Source: JACKAQ01 sp965227145
GTDB taxonomy: Bacteria > Calditrichota > Calditrichia > RBG-13-44-9 > J075
DNA length: 64,000 nt
Assembly (NCBI GenBank): GCA_965227145.1
Contig: OZ245730.1
Coordinates: forward strand, 2,356,001 to 2,420,000
Direction: 5' to 3'
A model generated the notes under the pieces. That model was given only the letters and a program-made list of their open reading frames with translations. It made no database searches and was not told the DNA's origin. The position numbers and the translations under genes were made by a program. Positions 8,779 to 18,800 of this stretch are shown one piece after another; the first letter of the stretch is position 1, and each line of letters starts with the position of its first letter.

Positions 8779-9563
8779 GCCAACCGCAGATTCAACTGGA
8801 CGAACAAACTCGCGCCGATGTATTCGATTATTTGTTGCGGTTGGGCGATGATCGCCTGATTCTGGGGCACCGGCTTTCTGAATGGTGCGGACACGGTCCC
8901 ATTTTGGAGGAGGACATCGCGTTGTCCAATATTGCGCTGGATTGTGTCGGGCAGTCGATCAGCTTTTTGAAATTAGCCGGCGAAGTGGAAGGGCAGGGGA
9001 GAGATGAAGATCGTTTGGCATATTTCCGCGAAGCGATCGAATACCGCAATTTGATGTTGGTTGAACAACCGAATGAAGATTTCGGCTACACCATCGCCCG
9101 CCAGTTTTTGACGGATGCTTACACATTTCTGCTTTACGAATCACTGCAAACTTCTAAATATGAGCCTTTGGCGGCAATCGCCATCAAATCGTTAAAAGAA
9201 GTCCGTTATCATTTACGGCACAGCAGCCAATGGGTTATCCGGCTCGGCGACGGGACAGAAGAAAGCCGTGAGCGCATCCAACATGCGTTCAACGATTTAT
9301 GGATGTTCACCAATGAAATGTTTGAACCGGACGCGATTGAACAGCGTTTGGCAAAACAGCACATCGCTGTCGATAGCGCCACCTTGCGCCCCAAATGGGA
9401 ACATTTGTTGAAAGAAGTATTCGATGAAGCGACCCTGGAAATCCCCGGTGAGCAGGGCTATTTCAGCAGCGGCAGCCGGCAGGGCAAACACACCGAACAT
9501 TTGGGATATATTTTGGCGGAAATGCAAATTCTGCCACGCTCGTATCCGGATGCTAAATGGTAA
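8775..9563 (+). CDS. paaC: Phenylacetyl-CoA epoxidase structural subunit PaaC
   Basis: A 262-residue ferritin-like protein, the partner of PaaA in the epoxidase core. Signature stretches are LGDDRLILGHRLSEWCGHGP (about 22-41), EEDIALSNIALDCVGQ and DFGYTIARQFLTDAY. PaaC has a degenerate metal site and stabilises PaaA. The ATG overlaps the paaB stop, indicating translational coupling. Downstream, 186 bases containing a palindromic repeat separate it from paaD. Confidence 0.95.
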   Translation: MSQPQIQLDEQTRADVFDYLLRLGDDRLILGHRLSEWCGHGPILEEDIALSNIALDCVGQSISFLKLAGEVEGQGRDEDRLAYFREAIEYRNLMLVEQPNEDFGYTIARQFLTDAYTFLLYESLQTSKYEPLAAIAIKSLKEVRYHLRHSSQWVIRLGDGTEESRERIQHAFNDLWMFTNEMFEPDAIEQRLAKQHIAVDSATLRPKWEHLLKEVFDEATLEIPGEQGYFSSGSRQGKHTEHLGYILAEMQILPRSYPDAKW

Positions 9564-9586
9564 GTAAATTATAACGAAATAAAAAT

Positions 9587-9674
9587 GAGATTCCTGCCTT
9601 CGCAGCGCCTGTCCAGAGAATCGGAAAATGACAAATGAAAGAAAATCTGTCACTCCTGCGAAGGCAGGAGTCTC
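9587..9674. repeat. Palindromic dispersed repeat element, copy 1
   Basis: An 88-base element inside the paaC-paaD gap. The outer 19-base arms (9587-9605 and 9656-9674) are inverted copies with one mismatch. The right half is itself a hairpin: ACTCCTGC (9652-9659), loop GAAG, GCAGGAGT (9664-9671). A second copy lies at 40414-40488. The core resembles the widespread CCTGCGAAGGCAGG palindromes that show up in translations as FLRRQES-like peptides. The structure suggests a non-autonomous REP/MITE-like element, or a processing or attenuation hairpin within the operon. Confidence 0.8.
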
Positions 9675-9749
9675 CTGCTCGAAAAGTTAAAATTATACCC
9701 ATTCGAAGTTTATAATCAGTTTTTATCCATCAAAATAAACGAAAAAATC

Positions 9750-10244
9750 ATGCAACCAACCGCAACCGTTACTGAACAGCAAATCTGGCAATGGCTGGAT
9801 CAAATTCCCGATCCCGAAGTGCCGGTAATCAGCATCGTGGAATTGGGTGTTGTGCGAAATGTGCATCTGCAGGATTCGCATGTTGACATCGAAATCACGC
9901 CAACTTATTCTGGTTGCCCGGCGCTAAAAATGATGGAAGAATCCATATTGCATGATTTGTCGAAAAATGGCGTGACAGATGTTCGCATCAAAACCGTGCT
10001 TTTTCCGCCGTGGACAACCGACTGGATGAGCGACGAAACCAAAGAAAAGCTGCGGGAATACGGCATCGCGCCACCGGAAAAAAACAGTAAATCGCCGATT
10101 CACCAGCTACGCGAAAGCATCGATTGCCCGTTTTGTGGTTCAAACCAAACCCGTTTGCAAAGCGCGTTTGGCTCAACGGCATGCAAAGCGCTTTATTATT
10201 GTGATGGCTGCTGTCAGCCATTCGAACATTTCAAATGTATTTGA
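9750..10244 (+). CDS. paaD: Phenylacetate degradation protein PaaD (iron-sulfur assembly type)
   Basis: A 164-residue protein with an N-terminal MIP18/DUF59 domain (WLDQIPDPEVPVISIVELG, then TPTYSGCPA, the conserved Cys) and a C-terminal zinc-ribbon-like tail with CPFCGS and a closing run of Cys residues (YYCDGCCQPFEHFKC). PaaD matures the iron-sulfur or diiron centres of the epoxidase complex. The protein matches PaaD over its full length. It follows paaC after the repeat element. Confidence 0.93.
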   Translation: MQPTATVTEQQIWQWLDQIPDPEVPVISIVELGVVRNVHLQDSHVDIEITPTYSGCPALKMMEESILHDLSKNGVTDVRIKTVLFPPWTTDWMSDETKEKLREYGIAPPEKNSKSPIHQLRESIDCPFCGSNQTRLQSAFGSTACKALYYCDGCCQPFEHFKCI

Positions 10245-10274
10245 ACATCCAAAAACCACCGTTTGGGGAATGTC

Positions 10275-11075
10275 ATGAGTTACGAACATATCACGTTTTC
10301 GATTGAAAATACCGTCGGAACAATCACTTTCAATCGACCGGATAAATTAAACAGCTTTAACCGTGCGATGGCCCGGGAGGTTCAACTGGTTTTCGAATCG
10401 TTCGCGGCGAATGGCGAAAATGCCGGGAAAATTCGCGCGTTGCTGATCACCGGTGCCGGTCGTGCGTTTTGCGCCGGGCAGGATCTCGCAGAAGCTGCAC
10501 CCGCCGACAAAGCCTGGGCGGATATCCGGAGTATTGTTCATGGCAGTTACAATCCGATCATTAAACATATTCGAAATCTGGAAGTGCCTGTTATTGCTGC
10601 AGTTAACGGCGTTGCTGCTGGTGCTGGTGCGAACATCGCGCTGGCTTGCGATTTTGTGATCGCAGCAGAAAACGCTTCCTTTTTGCAGGCGTTTTGTCAC
10701 ATCGGATTAATTCCCGATAGCGGCGGCACTTTTTTTCTGCCACGACTGATCGGCACAGCGCGCGCCACCCAGTTGATGATGCTGGGTGAAAAAATTACCG
10801 CAAAACAGGCGCTGGATTGGGGAATGATTTACAGCGTTTGTTCGCCGGATGAATTGCCGGTGGCCGCAACCGAACTTGCCAACCGGCTGGCGAAAATGCC
10901 CACAAAAGGGCTGGGGCTGATCAAACGCGCACTTAATCAATCGCTGGCAAACAATTTGGAAACGCAACTGACGATCGAAGAAGAACTGCAGGGACTTGCC
11001 GGCAGCACCAGCGATTATCACGAAGGCGTTTCAGCTTTTTTGGAAAAACGCAAACCGAACTTCACCGGAAAATAA
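10275..11075 (+). CDS. paaG: Crotonase-family enoyl-CoA isomerase/hydratase (PaaG/PaaF type)
   Basis: A 266-residue crotonase. Motifs: TFNRPDKLNSFN at the N-terminus, GAGRAFCAGQDL (first oxyanion-hole loop), NGVAAGAGANIALACDFVIA (second loop), then IGLIPDSGGTFFLPRLIG. The GAGRAFCAGQDL pattern and the Asp in the PDSGG region fit PaaG, which isomerises the ring epoxide to an oxepin, better than the hydratase PaaF, but both are crotonases and one protein may serve both steps here. GGGGAA upstream favours ATG 10275 over the in-frame TTG 10263. paaH begins 4 bases after its stop. Confidence 0.85.
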   Translation: MSYEHITFSIENTVGTITFNRPDKLNSFNRAMAREVQLVFESFAANGENAGKIRALLITGAGRAFCAGQDLAEAAPADKAWADIRSIVHGSYNPIIKHIRNLEVPVIAAVNGVAAGAGANIALACDFVIAAENASFLQAFCHIGLIPDSGGTFFLPRLIGTARATQLMMLGEKITAKQALDWGMIYSVCSPDELPVAATELANRLAKMPTKGLGLIKRALNQSLANNLETQLTIEEELQGLAGSTSDYHEGVSAFLEKRKPNFTGK

Positions 11076-11079
11076 TTGG

Positions 11080-12258
11080 ATGAATTCAAAAATAAAAATT
11101 GGCGTTATCGGCGCGGGAACGATGGGGCGGGGGGTTGCCCAAATTGCCGCCCAAGTCGGTCACAGCGTTGTGCTGTGTGACAGCAACGATGATGCATTGA
11201 GTACCGCAAAAACAGATTTGGACAGCATTCTCCGGCGATTGGAGAGCAAAAATCGCCTCGGCGGGAAAACAGCTGCGGCTGTTTTTGCAAATATTCATTT
11301 TCACAAATCGGTGAATGAATGCCGGAATTGCGGGATGATAATCGAAGCAATTGTCGAAAACCTGTCGCTGAAACAGCAATTATTTCAATCGTTGGAAAAA
11401 GTAGCACCGGAAGACGCTATTTTGGCGAGCAATACTTCATCGCTGTCGATTGCCGCAATCGCCGGAAAATGTGCACAACCGGAACGCATTTTGGGCATCC
11501 ACTTTTTTAATCCGGCACCGCTAATGCCGTTGGTTGAAATTGTGCCCGGCATTCAGACAGCAAAATCATATGTTGAAAAAGCCAAATTAATAATCGAATT
11601 TTGGGGGAAAACGACTGTTATTGCGAAAGATACACCCGGTTTCATCGTAAATCGCGTGGCGCGACCGTTTTATGGCGAAGCGCTGCGGATTCTCGAAGAA
11701 GGCATCGCGGATGCAGCAACCATCGATTGGGCGATGAAATCCATCGGCGGATTTCGCATGGGTCCGTTCGAACTGATGGATCTGATCGGCAACGACATCA
11801 ATTTTACAGTCACCAAAACCGTATTTGAAGCTTTCTTTTTCGATCCGCGATACAAACCCTCGTTTACCCAACAGCGCATGATGGAAGCCGGTTTGTTGGG
11901 TCGCAAAACCGGGCGCGGATTTTATGATTACCGCGAAAATGCCACCCAAATGGCCCCAAAAACTGACCTTGCAATGGGTGAAATGATTGTCAATCGCATT
12001 TTGGCGATGTTGATTAACGAGGCTGCCGATGCGCTGTTTTGGCAAATCGCCACTCGCGAAGACATCGATTTGGCGATGACAAAAGGTGTCAATTATCCCA
12101 AAGGATTGCTCAAATGGGCGGATGAAATCGGGCTCGATATCGTGTTGCGCAGGCTGGAAAACCTGCATGTCGAATACAGTGAAGATCGCTATCGCCCCAG
12201 CCCGATTTTGCGCCGGATGGTCAAATCCAAACAATCGTTTTACAGCGATCCCAAATAA
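11080..12258 (+). CDS. paaH: 3-hydroxyacyl-CoA dehydrogenase (PaaH type)
   Basis: A 392-residue NAD-dependent dehydrogenase. It has an N-terminal Rossmann motif GVIGAGTMGRGVAQIAAQVGH, the catalytic-region SNTSSLSI and GIHFFNPAPLMPLVEI, and then two C-terminal 3HCDH domains, the first with GFRMGPFELMDLIGND and GLLGRKTGRGFYDY. It would oxidise 3-hydroxyadipyl-CoA. At 392 residues it is shorter than the roughly 475-500-residue PaaH of proteobacteria. ATG 11080 gives a normal N-terminus; an earlier in-frame start would overlap paaG deeply. Confidence 0.92.
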   Translation: MNSKIKIGVIGAGTMGRGVAQIAAQVGHSVVLCDSNDDALSTAKTDLDSILRRLESKNRLGGKTAAAVFANIHFHKSVNECRNCGMIIEAIVENLSLKQQLFQSLEKVAPEDAILASNTSSLSIAAIAGKCAQPERILGIHFFNPAPLMPLVEIVPGIQTAKSYVEKAKLIIEFWGKTTVIAKDTPGFIVNRVARPFYGEALRILEEGIADAATIDWAMKSIGGFRMGPFELMDLIGNDINFTVTKTVFEAFFFDPRYKPSFTQQRMMEAGLLGRKTGRGFYDYRENATQMAPKTDLAMGEMIVNRILAMLINEAADALFWQIATREDIDLAMTKGVNYPKGLLKWADEIGLDIVLRRLENLHVEYSEDRYRPSPILRRMVKSKQSFYSDPK

Positions 12259-12302
12259 TCAAAAAAACAAAAACATCTTAACCACTTGAAAATAAAACGT
12301 TT

Positions 12303-12740
12303 ATGACACATCGAAAACCGGATGCCGCAACAGTTGTTCAGCAAATGCTCTCGAAAGACCGTTACAGCCAATGGTTGGGAATTGAGGTGTTGTCAATCGA
12401 AACCGGTTCGGTGAAACTGAAAATGAAAGTGCGCGAGGAAATGTGCAACGGTTTCGGCACCTGCCACGGCGGTGTTACGTATGCGTTCGCGGACAGCGCA
12501 CTGGCTTTTGCCGCCAATTCACACGGCAGTGTCAGCCTGCTCATCAACGCCAGCATGAGTTATCCGGCGCCGGTGATGCCCGGAAATGAAATTATCGCTA
12601 CGGCTGAGGAGCAAAGTTTGACCGATAAAATCGCGATTTATCAGGTGAAAGTTGCCAAAATCAGCGGCGAATTGGTCGGTATTTTCAAAGGAACGGTTTA
12701 TCGCACCCACAAAGAAATCGCGTTACAGGAAAACAAATGA
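12303..12740 (+). CDS. paaI: Hydroxyphenylacetyl-CoA thioesterase PaaI
   Basis: A 145-residue hotdog-fold thioesterase. The family motif CNGFGTCHGGVTYAFADSALAFA (about 49-71) carries the catalytic Asp helix, and INASMSYPAPVMPG follows. PaaI hydrolyses dead-end or toxic CoA esters made when the epoxide decomposes, returning CoA. It overlaps the next gene by 4 bases (ATGA at 12737-12740). Confidence 0.92.
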   Translation: MTHRKPDAATVVQQMLSKDRYSQWLGIEVLSIETGSVKLKMKVREEMCNGFGTCHGGVTYAFADSALAFAANSHGSVSLLINASMSYPAPVMPGNEIIATAEEQSLTDKIAIYQVKVAKISGELVGIFKGTVYRTHKEIALQENK

Positions 12741-13954
12741 ATCCCACAAATGCATATATTATCGATGGCATTCGCACGCCAATCGGAAAGTTTTGCGGCT
12801 CACTGTCTGCTGTCCGGGCGGATGATCTCGCTGCGCTGACCATCGCAGAGCTCGTAAAGCGAAATCCGCAAATTGATCCCGAATTGATCGACGATGTGAT
12901 GTTCGGCTGCGCCAATCAGGCGGGCGAAGATAACCGCAATGTAGCGCGAATGGCGCTGCTACTCGCCGGATTGCCGCTCACCGTTCCCGGCGAAACCGTT
13001 AACCGGCTGTGTGCATCGGGCATGAGCGCGGCGGTGCATGCGGCACACGCAATCCGCTGCGGTGCCGGAGAAATATATATTTCCGGTGGTGTTGAGCACA
13101 TGACCCGCGCGCCGTATGTGCTCGGTAAAACCGATCAGCCATTCGGCAGAAATGCGCAATTTTATGACACCAGCATTGGCTGGCGATTTATCAATCGCAA
13201 ATTTGATGAACTTTTCGGCACGGAAGGCATGGGCAATACTGCCGAAAACGTTGCTACAGAATATAAAATCAGTCGCGACGATCAGGATTTGTTCGCGCTG
13301 CGATCCCAAAAAAAAGCCGCTGCGGCTGGCAAAAACGGGCGACTGGCTAAAGAAATTATGCCGGTAAATATTCCCCGCAAAAAAGCTGATCCGCTTATTT
13401 TCGATACCGATGAATTTATTCGTCACGATAGCACCATCGAAGCGTTGGCGCGGCTGCGTCCGGCTTTTCGCACTGATGGCAACGGCAGCGTAACCGCCGG
13501 AAATTCATCGGGCATCAACGATGGCGCATGTGCGCTGCTCATCGCGTCGGAGAATGCGGTGCAGAGCCAGCGTTTAACGCCAATGGCGCGAATTGTCGAA
13601 TCTGCTGTTGTCGGATTGGCACCGCGAATTATGGGAATGGGACCGGTTTACGCCACCCGGAAATTGCTCCGGAAAACCGGTATTTCGCTGGATGATATCG
13701 CAGTTATCGAGCTGAACGAAGCGTTTGCCTCGCAAAGCCTTGCCTGCCTGCGCGAGCTCGGATTAAAAGATGATGATTCGCGGGTAAATCCCAACGGCGG
13801 TGCAATCGCGTTGGGACATCCATTGGGAATGAGCGGCGCCCGTTTGCTCCTGACTGCTGCCATCGAGTTGCAACAACGGCAGGAGCGATTTGCGCTGTGC
13901 ACCATGTGCATTGGTGTCGGGCAAGGCATGGCAACGCTGATCGAACGTGTTTGA
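12737..13954 (+). CDS. paaJ: 3-oxoadipyl-CoA/acetyl-CoA thiolase (PaaJ type)
   Basis: A 405-residue thiolase. The nucleophilic Cys is in NRLCASGMSA (Cys92), the His base is in NPNGGAIALGHPLGMSGAR and the second Cys in CTMCIGVGQG. The length and the RADDLAALTIAELVKRNP region agree with PaaJ/PcaF 3-oxoadipyl-CoA thiolases, which yield acetyl-CoA and succinyl-CoA as the last step. Its start is inside the paaI stop (translational coupling). Last paa gene of the operon; aceK begins 50 bases later. Confidence 0.92.
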   Translation: MNPTNAYIIDGIRTPIGKFCGSLSAVRADDLAALTIAELVKRNPQIDPELIDDVMFGCANQAGEDNRNVARMALLLAGLPLTVPGETVNRLCASGMSAAVHAAHAIRCGAGEIYISGGVEHMTRAPYVLGKTDQPFGRNAQFYDTSIGWRFINRKFDELFGTEGMGNTAENVATEYKISRDDQDLFALRSQKKAAAAGKNGRLAKEIMPVNIPRKKADPLIFDTDEFIRHDSTIEALARLRPAFRTDGNGSVTAGNSSGINDGACALLIASENAVQSQRLTPMARIVESAVVGLAPRIMGMGPVYATRKLLRKTGISLDDIAVIELNEAFASQSLACLRELGLKDDDSRVNPNGGAIALGHPLGMSGARLLLTAAIELQQRQERFALCTMCIGVGQGMATLIERV

Positions 13955-14004
13955 GTATTCTTCTAATTACAATAGAAACAGATGATTAACGCCGGAACTA
14001 TCGC

Positions 14005-15741
14005 ATGCAGCAACCTCGTTTAACGGACAGCAGGGTCGCCAATTTAAGTGCCCGTGCAATTTTTGACAGTTTTGAAAAAAGCTCGAACGAATTCCGGGCG
14101 ATCACCAAACGCGCCAAATCCCGGTTCGAAAAACGGGAATGGCTGGCGTTTCAGCAGGATGCAACCGAGCGGCTTTCCATTTACAAAAAAACTGTGGATC
14201 AGGTTGTAAACGAAATTCGCGGCTTGCTGGAAGACCGGATTTACGACAAACTGGTGTGGGTGAGCATGAAAGCGGTGTATTCAGGGCTGATCGCCGATCA
14301 AATTGAATGGGAGCTGGCGGAAACATATTTTAACTCTGTCACCCGACGAATTTTCACCACCGTTGGCGTCGATCCCAACGTGGAATTTGTGGACAGCGAT
14401 TTCGACCCGCCGCAATATCCGGGCAAAAAACCGGTGTATCGCATTTATCACGGCCCGCAACGAACGGCGCATCTCATTCGCAATATTATTGAAGATTATC
14501 GGTTTGATGCAGCATACAAAAATATGGAAGAAGATATCCAGCTTGCTTCGGCGCGAATCGAATCGCATCTGCGCAGCATCAACGCGTTGAAAGTGATTGA
14601 TCGGGCAGAGATGGTTCGCTCCATTTTTTTTCGGGGGCAGGGTGCATACGTCGTCGGGCGGGCGTTCAGCGGATCGCATGTTTTTCCGTTGGTTTTTGCA
14701 TTTTTGAATACGCCGGACGGCATCGTTCTGGATGCTGTTTTGCTTAACGAAAATGATGTGAGCGTGCTGTTCAGCTTTACGCGATCCTACTTTTTTGTGG
14801 AAGTTGAGCGGTCGTACGATCTCGTATATTTTTTAAAATCGGTGATGCCCCGGAAAAGATCGGCAGAACTTTATATTTCAATCGGCAATAATAAACACGG
14901 CAAAACCGAAATGTATCGCGATTTGCTGCATTACATCGCCTCGTCGAACGATCAGTTTGAGATTGCCCGGGGCAAACGCGGTATGGTGATGATCGTTTTT
15001 AATTTGCCGGGATATGACCTGGTTTTCAAGCTGATCAAAGACCGGTTTGAGTATCCGAAAACAGGCACGCGCCAGACCGTTTTGCAGAAATATCACCTCG
15101 TTTTCAAACACGATCGTGCTGGACGTTTAGTGGATGCACAGGAATTTGAATATCTCCAGTTCGAACGCAGCCGATTCAAAGAATCGCTTTTGGAAGAATT
15201 GTTGGCCGTTGCGGGAAACACCGTTGAAATCGAGGGCGACAATGTGATCGTAAAGCATTGCTATGTTGAGCGACGGATGATTCCGCTGGATATTTATGTG
15301 GAAGAAGCTACCGACGAAGCTGCGCTGAATGCGGTCATCGATTACGGCAATTCAATTAAGGATATGGCGGCAACCAATATTTTTCCCGGTGACATGATGC
15401 TGAAAAATTTTGGTGTGACCCGTCACGGGCGGGTTATTTTTTACGATTACGATGAGCTGTGTCTGTTGACCACATGCAACTTTCGAAATGTGCCTAAAGC
15501 ACGCAATTACGAAGATTCCATGGCTTCTCAACCGTGGTTTTCGATTGGGGAAAACGATGTTTTTCCGGAGGAATTCCGTCATTTCATGGGATTGAGCGGT
15601 CAGTTGGAGCAGGATTTTATGACGAAACACAGCGATTTGCTCAGCGCAGAATATTGGAAGGAAATGCAGGAACGAATCCATAAAGGGGAAGCGATTCTTA
15701 TTTTGCCCTATCACGAAACCAGCCGGTTGCGGCAAAAATAG
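14005..15741 (+). CDS. aceK: Isocitrate dehydrogenase kinase/phosphatase
   Basis: A 578-residue AceK, a bifunctional enzyme that phosphorylates and inactivates isocitrate dehydrogenase, sending isocitrate into the glyoxylate shunt, and reverses this. Matches span the protein: VYRIYHGPQRTAHLIRNIIE, SEIARGKRGMVM-like region with VFKLIKDRF (ATP-binding Lys) and NIFPGDMMLKNFGVTRHG with VIFYDYDEL (kinase catalytic/metal Asp residues). Length equals the proteobacterial enzymes. No aceA or aceB is adjacent; instead it follows paaJ on the same strand by 50 bases, likely in the same transcript, and is closed by a strong terminator. Placement with a pathway that releases acetyl-CoA makes metabolic sense. 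Confidence 0.93.
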   Translation: MQQPRLTDSRVANLSARAIFDSFEKSSNEFRAITKRAKSRFEKREWLAFQQDATERLSIYKKTVDQVVNEIRGLLEDRIYDKLVWVSMKAVYSGLIADQIEWELAETYFNSVTRRIFTTVGVDPNVEFVDSDFDPPQYPGKKPVYRIYHGPQRTAHLIRNIIEDYRFDAAYKNMEEDIQLASARIESHLRSINALKVIDRAEMVRSIFFRGQGAYVVGRAFSGSHVFPLVFAFLNTPDGIVLDAVLLNENDVSVLFSFTRSYFFVEVERSYDLVYFLKSVMPRKRSAELYISIGNNKHGKTEMYRDLLHYIASSNDQFEIARGKRGMVMIVFNLPGYDLVFKLIKDRFEYPKTGTRQTVLQKYHLVFKHDRAGRLVDAQEFEYLQFERSRFKESLLEELLAVAGNTVEIEGDNVIVKHCYVERRMIPLDIYVEEATDEAALNAVIDYGNSIKDMAATNIFPGDMMLKNFGVTRHGRVIFYDYDELCLLTTCNFRNVPKARNYEDSMASQPWFSIGENDVFPEEFRHFMGLSGQLEQDFMTKHSDLLSAEYWKEMQERIHKGEAILILPYHETSRLRQK

Positions 15742-15801
15742 CGATCGCAGGAATCTATGTTTTAATATCCCAAACGTTGTAAATCGAAACACAAACACAA
15801 C

Positions 15802-15833
15802 AAAAAACCCGGTGCGAATGTACCGGGTTTTTT
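15802..15833. terminator. Bidirectional terminator between aceK and the ASH-repeat gene
   Basis: A 12-bp perfect stem (15802-15813 with 15822-15833) has an 8-base loop; A6 on one side and T6 on the other make it work in both directions. It ends the paa-aceK transcript and the convergent minus-strand gene. Confidence 0.9.
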
Positions 15834-15857
15834 GTTTATAGATTTGGGTGATAACGT

Positions 15858-18800
15858 TTATTTCAACAATAACATCTTCCGGCTTTCAACGAATTTCCCG
15901 GCAATCATGCGATAAATATAAATTCCCGATGCCACCCGAACGCCGTTTTGGCTCAATCCATCCCACGTAATTGTGTAACTTCCGGGGATCATTTGTTCAT
16001 CGATCAGTGTGTGCACCAATCGTCCGGTGATATCGTAAATTTTTATGCTGACATCGGTTGCTTTTTCGGCGATGCCAAATTCAATTGTTGTGTTCGGGTT
16101 AAACGGGTTGGGATAGTTTTGCTCCAATGCAAAAACTTCCGGCACAAATGTTTCCAGATGGGTTGCCAGTTGACGCGCCAGCGCCAAAGAATCTGCAGGC
16201 AGCGGAGTTGTTGAAAAATGGTGAACCGCAAAGACAAACTGTTTCACTTTGACACGCTCTGCGCAAATAATGCCTTTAAAAATAACTTCCCGTTCCAGTT
16301 TTACCTGGCTGTTTGGCGCAATAATCGAACCGAGAAAGCGCGTGTTGCGGCTAATTTCCAGGTCGGCGGTTTGCATTGAGTTCAACATAAATCTGGAGGA
16401 ACTGGCTTCGCCGTCAGGCAGAATATTCATGTTGAATCCGCGCCGGAACAGCGTGAAATCAACCACATTCATTTCTACTAAGCCCTCTGTTGCATCAACC
16501 AACAACCGTGAATCTTTTTGGAAATCGATGGATTTGAAATAATATTTGCCGGGTTTGAGCACCAACAGACCAAAAATATCTGCATTTTCGTAAGATCCGG
16601 GTTCCAGATTCAGCGTATCGTATTCTGAAACAGTAATGTTATCACCACCGGCAGAAAAGCTAAGCTCAGGTAAATCAATAGGTTGTAAATCGCTATCCTT
16701 GAAGATTGAACCATTCAATGTTCCTTCGACCAACACCTCTTTACCGTAGGTAATGTCGCCGTTCACAGTGTTGTTTTGGCGTAATTCGACATCGTTTACG
16801 GCTGTCAAATTGCCATTTTGGACGCCGTAAATACCTTCGTGAATGTTGATGATATTGTTCGAAAAGGAATTTCCTTCAACCCGAAGGGCACTTTCGTATG
16901 ACATGCGATCATTTGCCAGGAAAATAAAATCGTGTGCAAACGGGATAATCCCGTTGCCTTTCAACGGCACGACAAAGGGATTTTCATCGGGATCGTTGCT
17001 GGCAAACCGGAGTTGTGCAAACGCCGTATCTGTCGTGGTTGCAGTATATGCAACGGTGACCATTTGTGTGTCGCCCGGTTGCAACGTAAACGGCGCGCCA
17101 CCGCTAATAATATCGAAATTCATGGTATCACCAACAACGGTGCTGGCGCTGACGCGTAATTCCGCCGTTGCGGCAGCATCGTTCACAATTTTCAGGATTG
17201 CCTCAACAGTAGTATTGACGGGTACGTCAATAAATGCCAGCGATGGCGGAATCGCAGCAATATCCGGAACGATCACACGTCCGGAAAGCGCGACTGCGAT
17301 GCTGCCCATTTGGGGATCGTTGTTGAAAATTGTCAAACTTCCGGTTTTGACGCCGGCGGTAAATCCGGTAAACCGAACATCCAAAATGAGGGAATCACCC
17401 GGCAGGATGGCACCCGACGGCGCACTCAGCAGCTTAAATTCAGCACCGGAGGAATCGGTTGTAACTTCAATATTAACAATGTCGAGCGCGGCGGTGCCGT
17501 CGTTGTAAACCGTTACGGATTGATCGGTGCTGTCACCCGGCACCACATCTGCAAAATTGAGGAGATTGCTGGAAATGCGAATGGCTGGCGTCGCAACACC
17601 GGTTCCGGTTAAAATTACCTGCACTTCCGGCATGTCCGGATCGTTGTTGAAAATAGTGAGAAATGCTGATTTTTCACCTTCAGATTGCGGAGCGAAAGTA
17701 ATATCAACGGATTGGCTATCGCCGGGATTTATTACAATTGGCGGTGTGGCATTCGTTGAAAACTCATCTGGTGTTGCGCCACTCAAATCGATTGAGCCGA
17801 TTTCTAATGGTGCTGTTCCGTCATTTGAAATGATCAACGATAAGTTGGTTGAGTTGCCCAAAACTACGTCGCCAAAACCTAATGAATCGCTGCTCACCAC
17901 AATATTGGGGATGGGCGTTGGCAATGCAATGCCGCGCAACGGCACATTTACGATTTCTTCATCGGGGTCGTTGCTGGTAATTTCGAGATTTGCCAAATGC
18001 TCGATCGCAACAGCCGGCTTGAAACGCACCATTATCGTATCGGTTTCACCCGGTTCGATGTCAAACGCCGCAGTGATATTCGGCGTATCGAATGAGCCGT
18101 AATTCAACCCCGTAATTCGAATATTTACAATACTTAATGTTGTGTCGCCGGTATTGGTTATCAACACATTTTTAATGGATGTTGTGTTGACAAATATCGA
18201 GCCGAAATCGAGGGAATCCGGCGCAACGGCGATATCCGGTGCAACCCCTTTTCCACTCAATGCGATGCTGACATTTTCCATTCCCGGCACGTTGGTGGTT
18301 AAGTTCAGTGAAGCGGATTTTTCACCAACGGTCACCGGTAAAAATGTGACGGAAATAATTTGAGAATCACCCGGCGCAAGGCTGAATGGCGCACCACCGT
18401 CGCTGATGGCAAAACTACCCGGATCGGTTCCGGCAATTTCACTGGTGCTCACATTTAGATTGCTGCTTCCGGAATTCGAAACAGAAACTGTCAACGTAAG
18501 TTGTTGATTTACAAAGCGGTTACCGAACTCAAGAAATTGTGGATTGATCGCGATTCCGGGAGTAACGGCGTTGCCGGATAGGGGAATTGTCAGCGGATTC
18601 TCATCCGGATCGTTGCTGGCGATTACGATTGCAACCGTTTTCGAGCCAGCAGATTCAGGGGTAAATGCAACTTCGAGCGTATCCGATTCGCCCGGTGCGA
18701 GAACCTGCGGCACCGAAGACAGTAATGAAAATTCAGAAAAATTTGCCCCCGAAATGGACACCGAGCTAATGTCCAGATCGACAAGTCCAACATTACTAAT

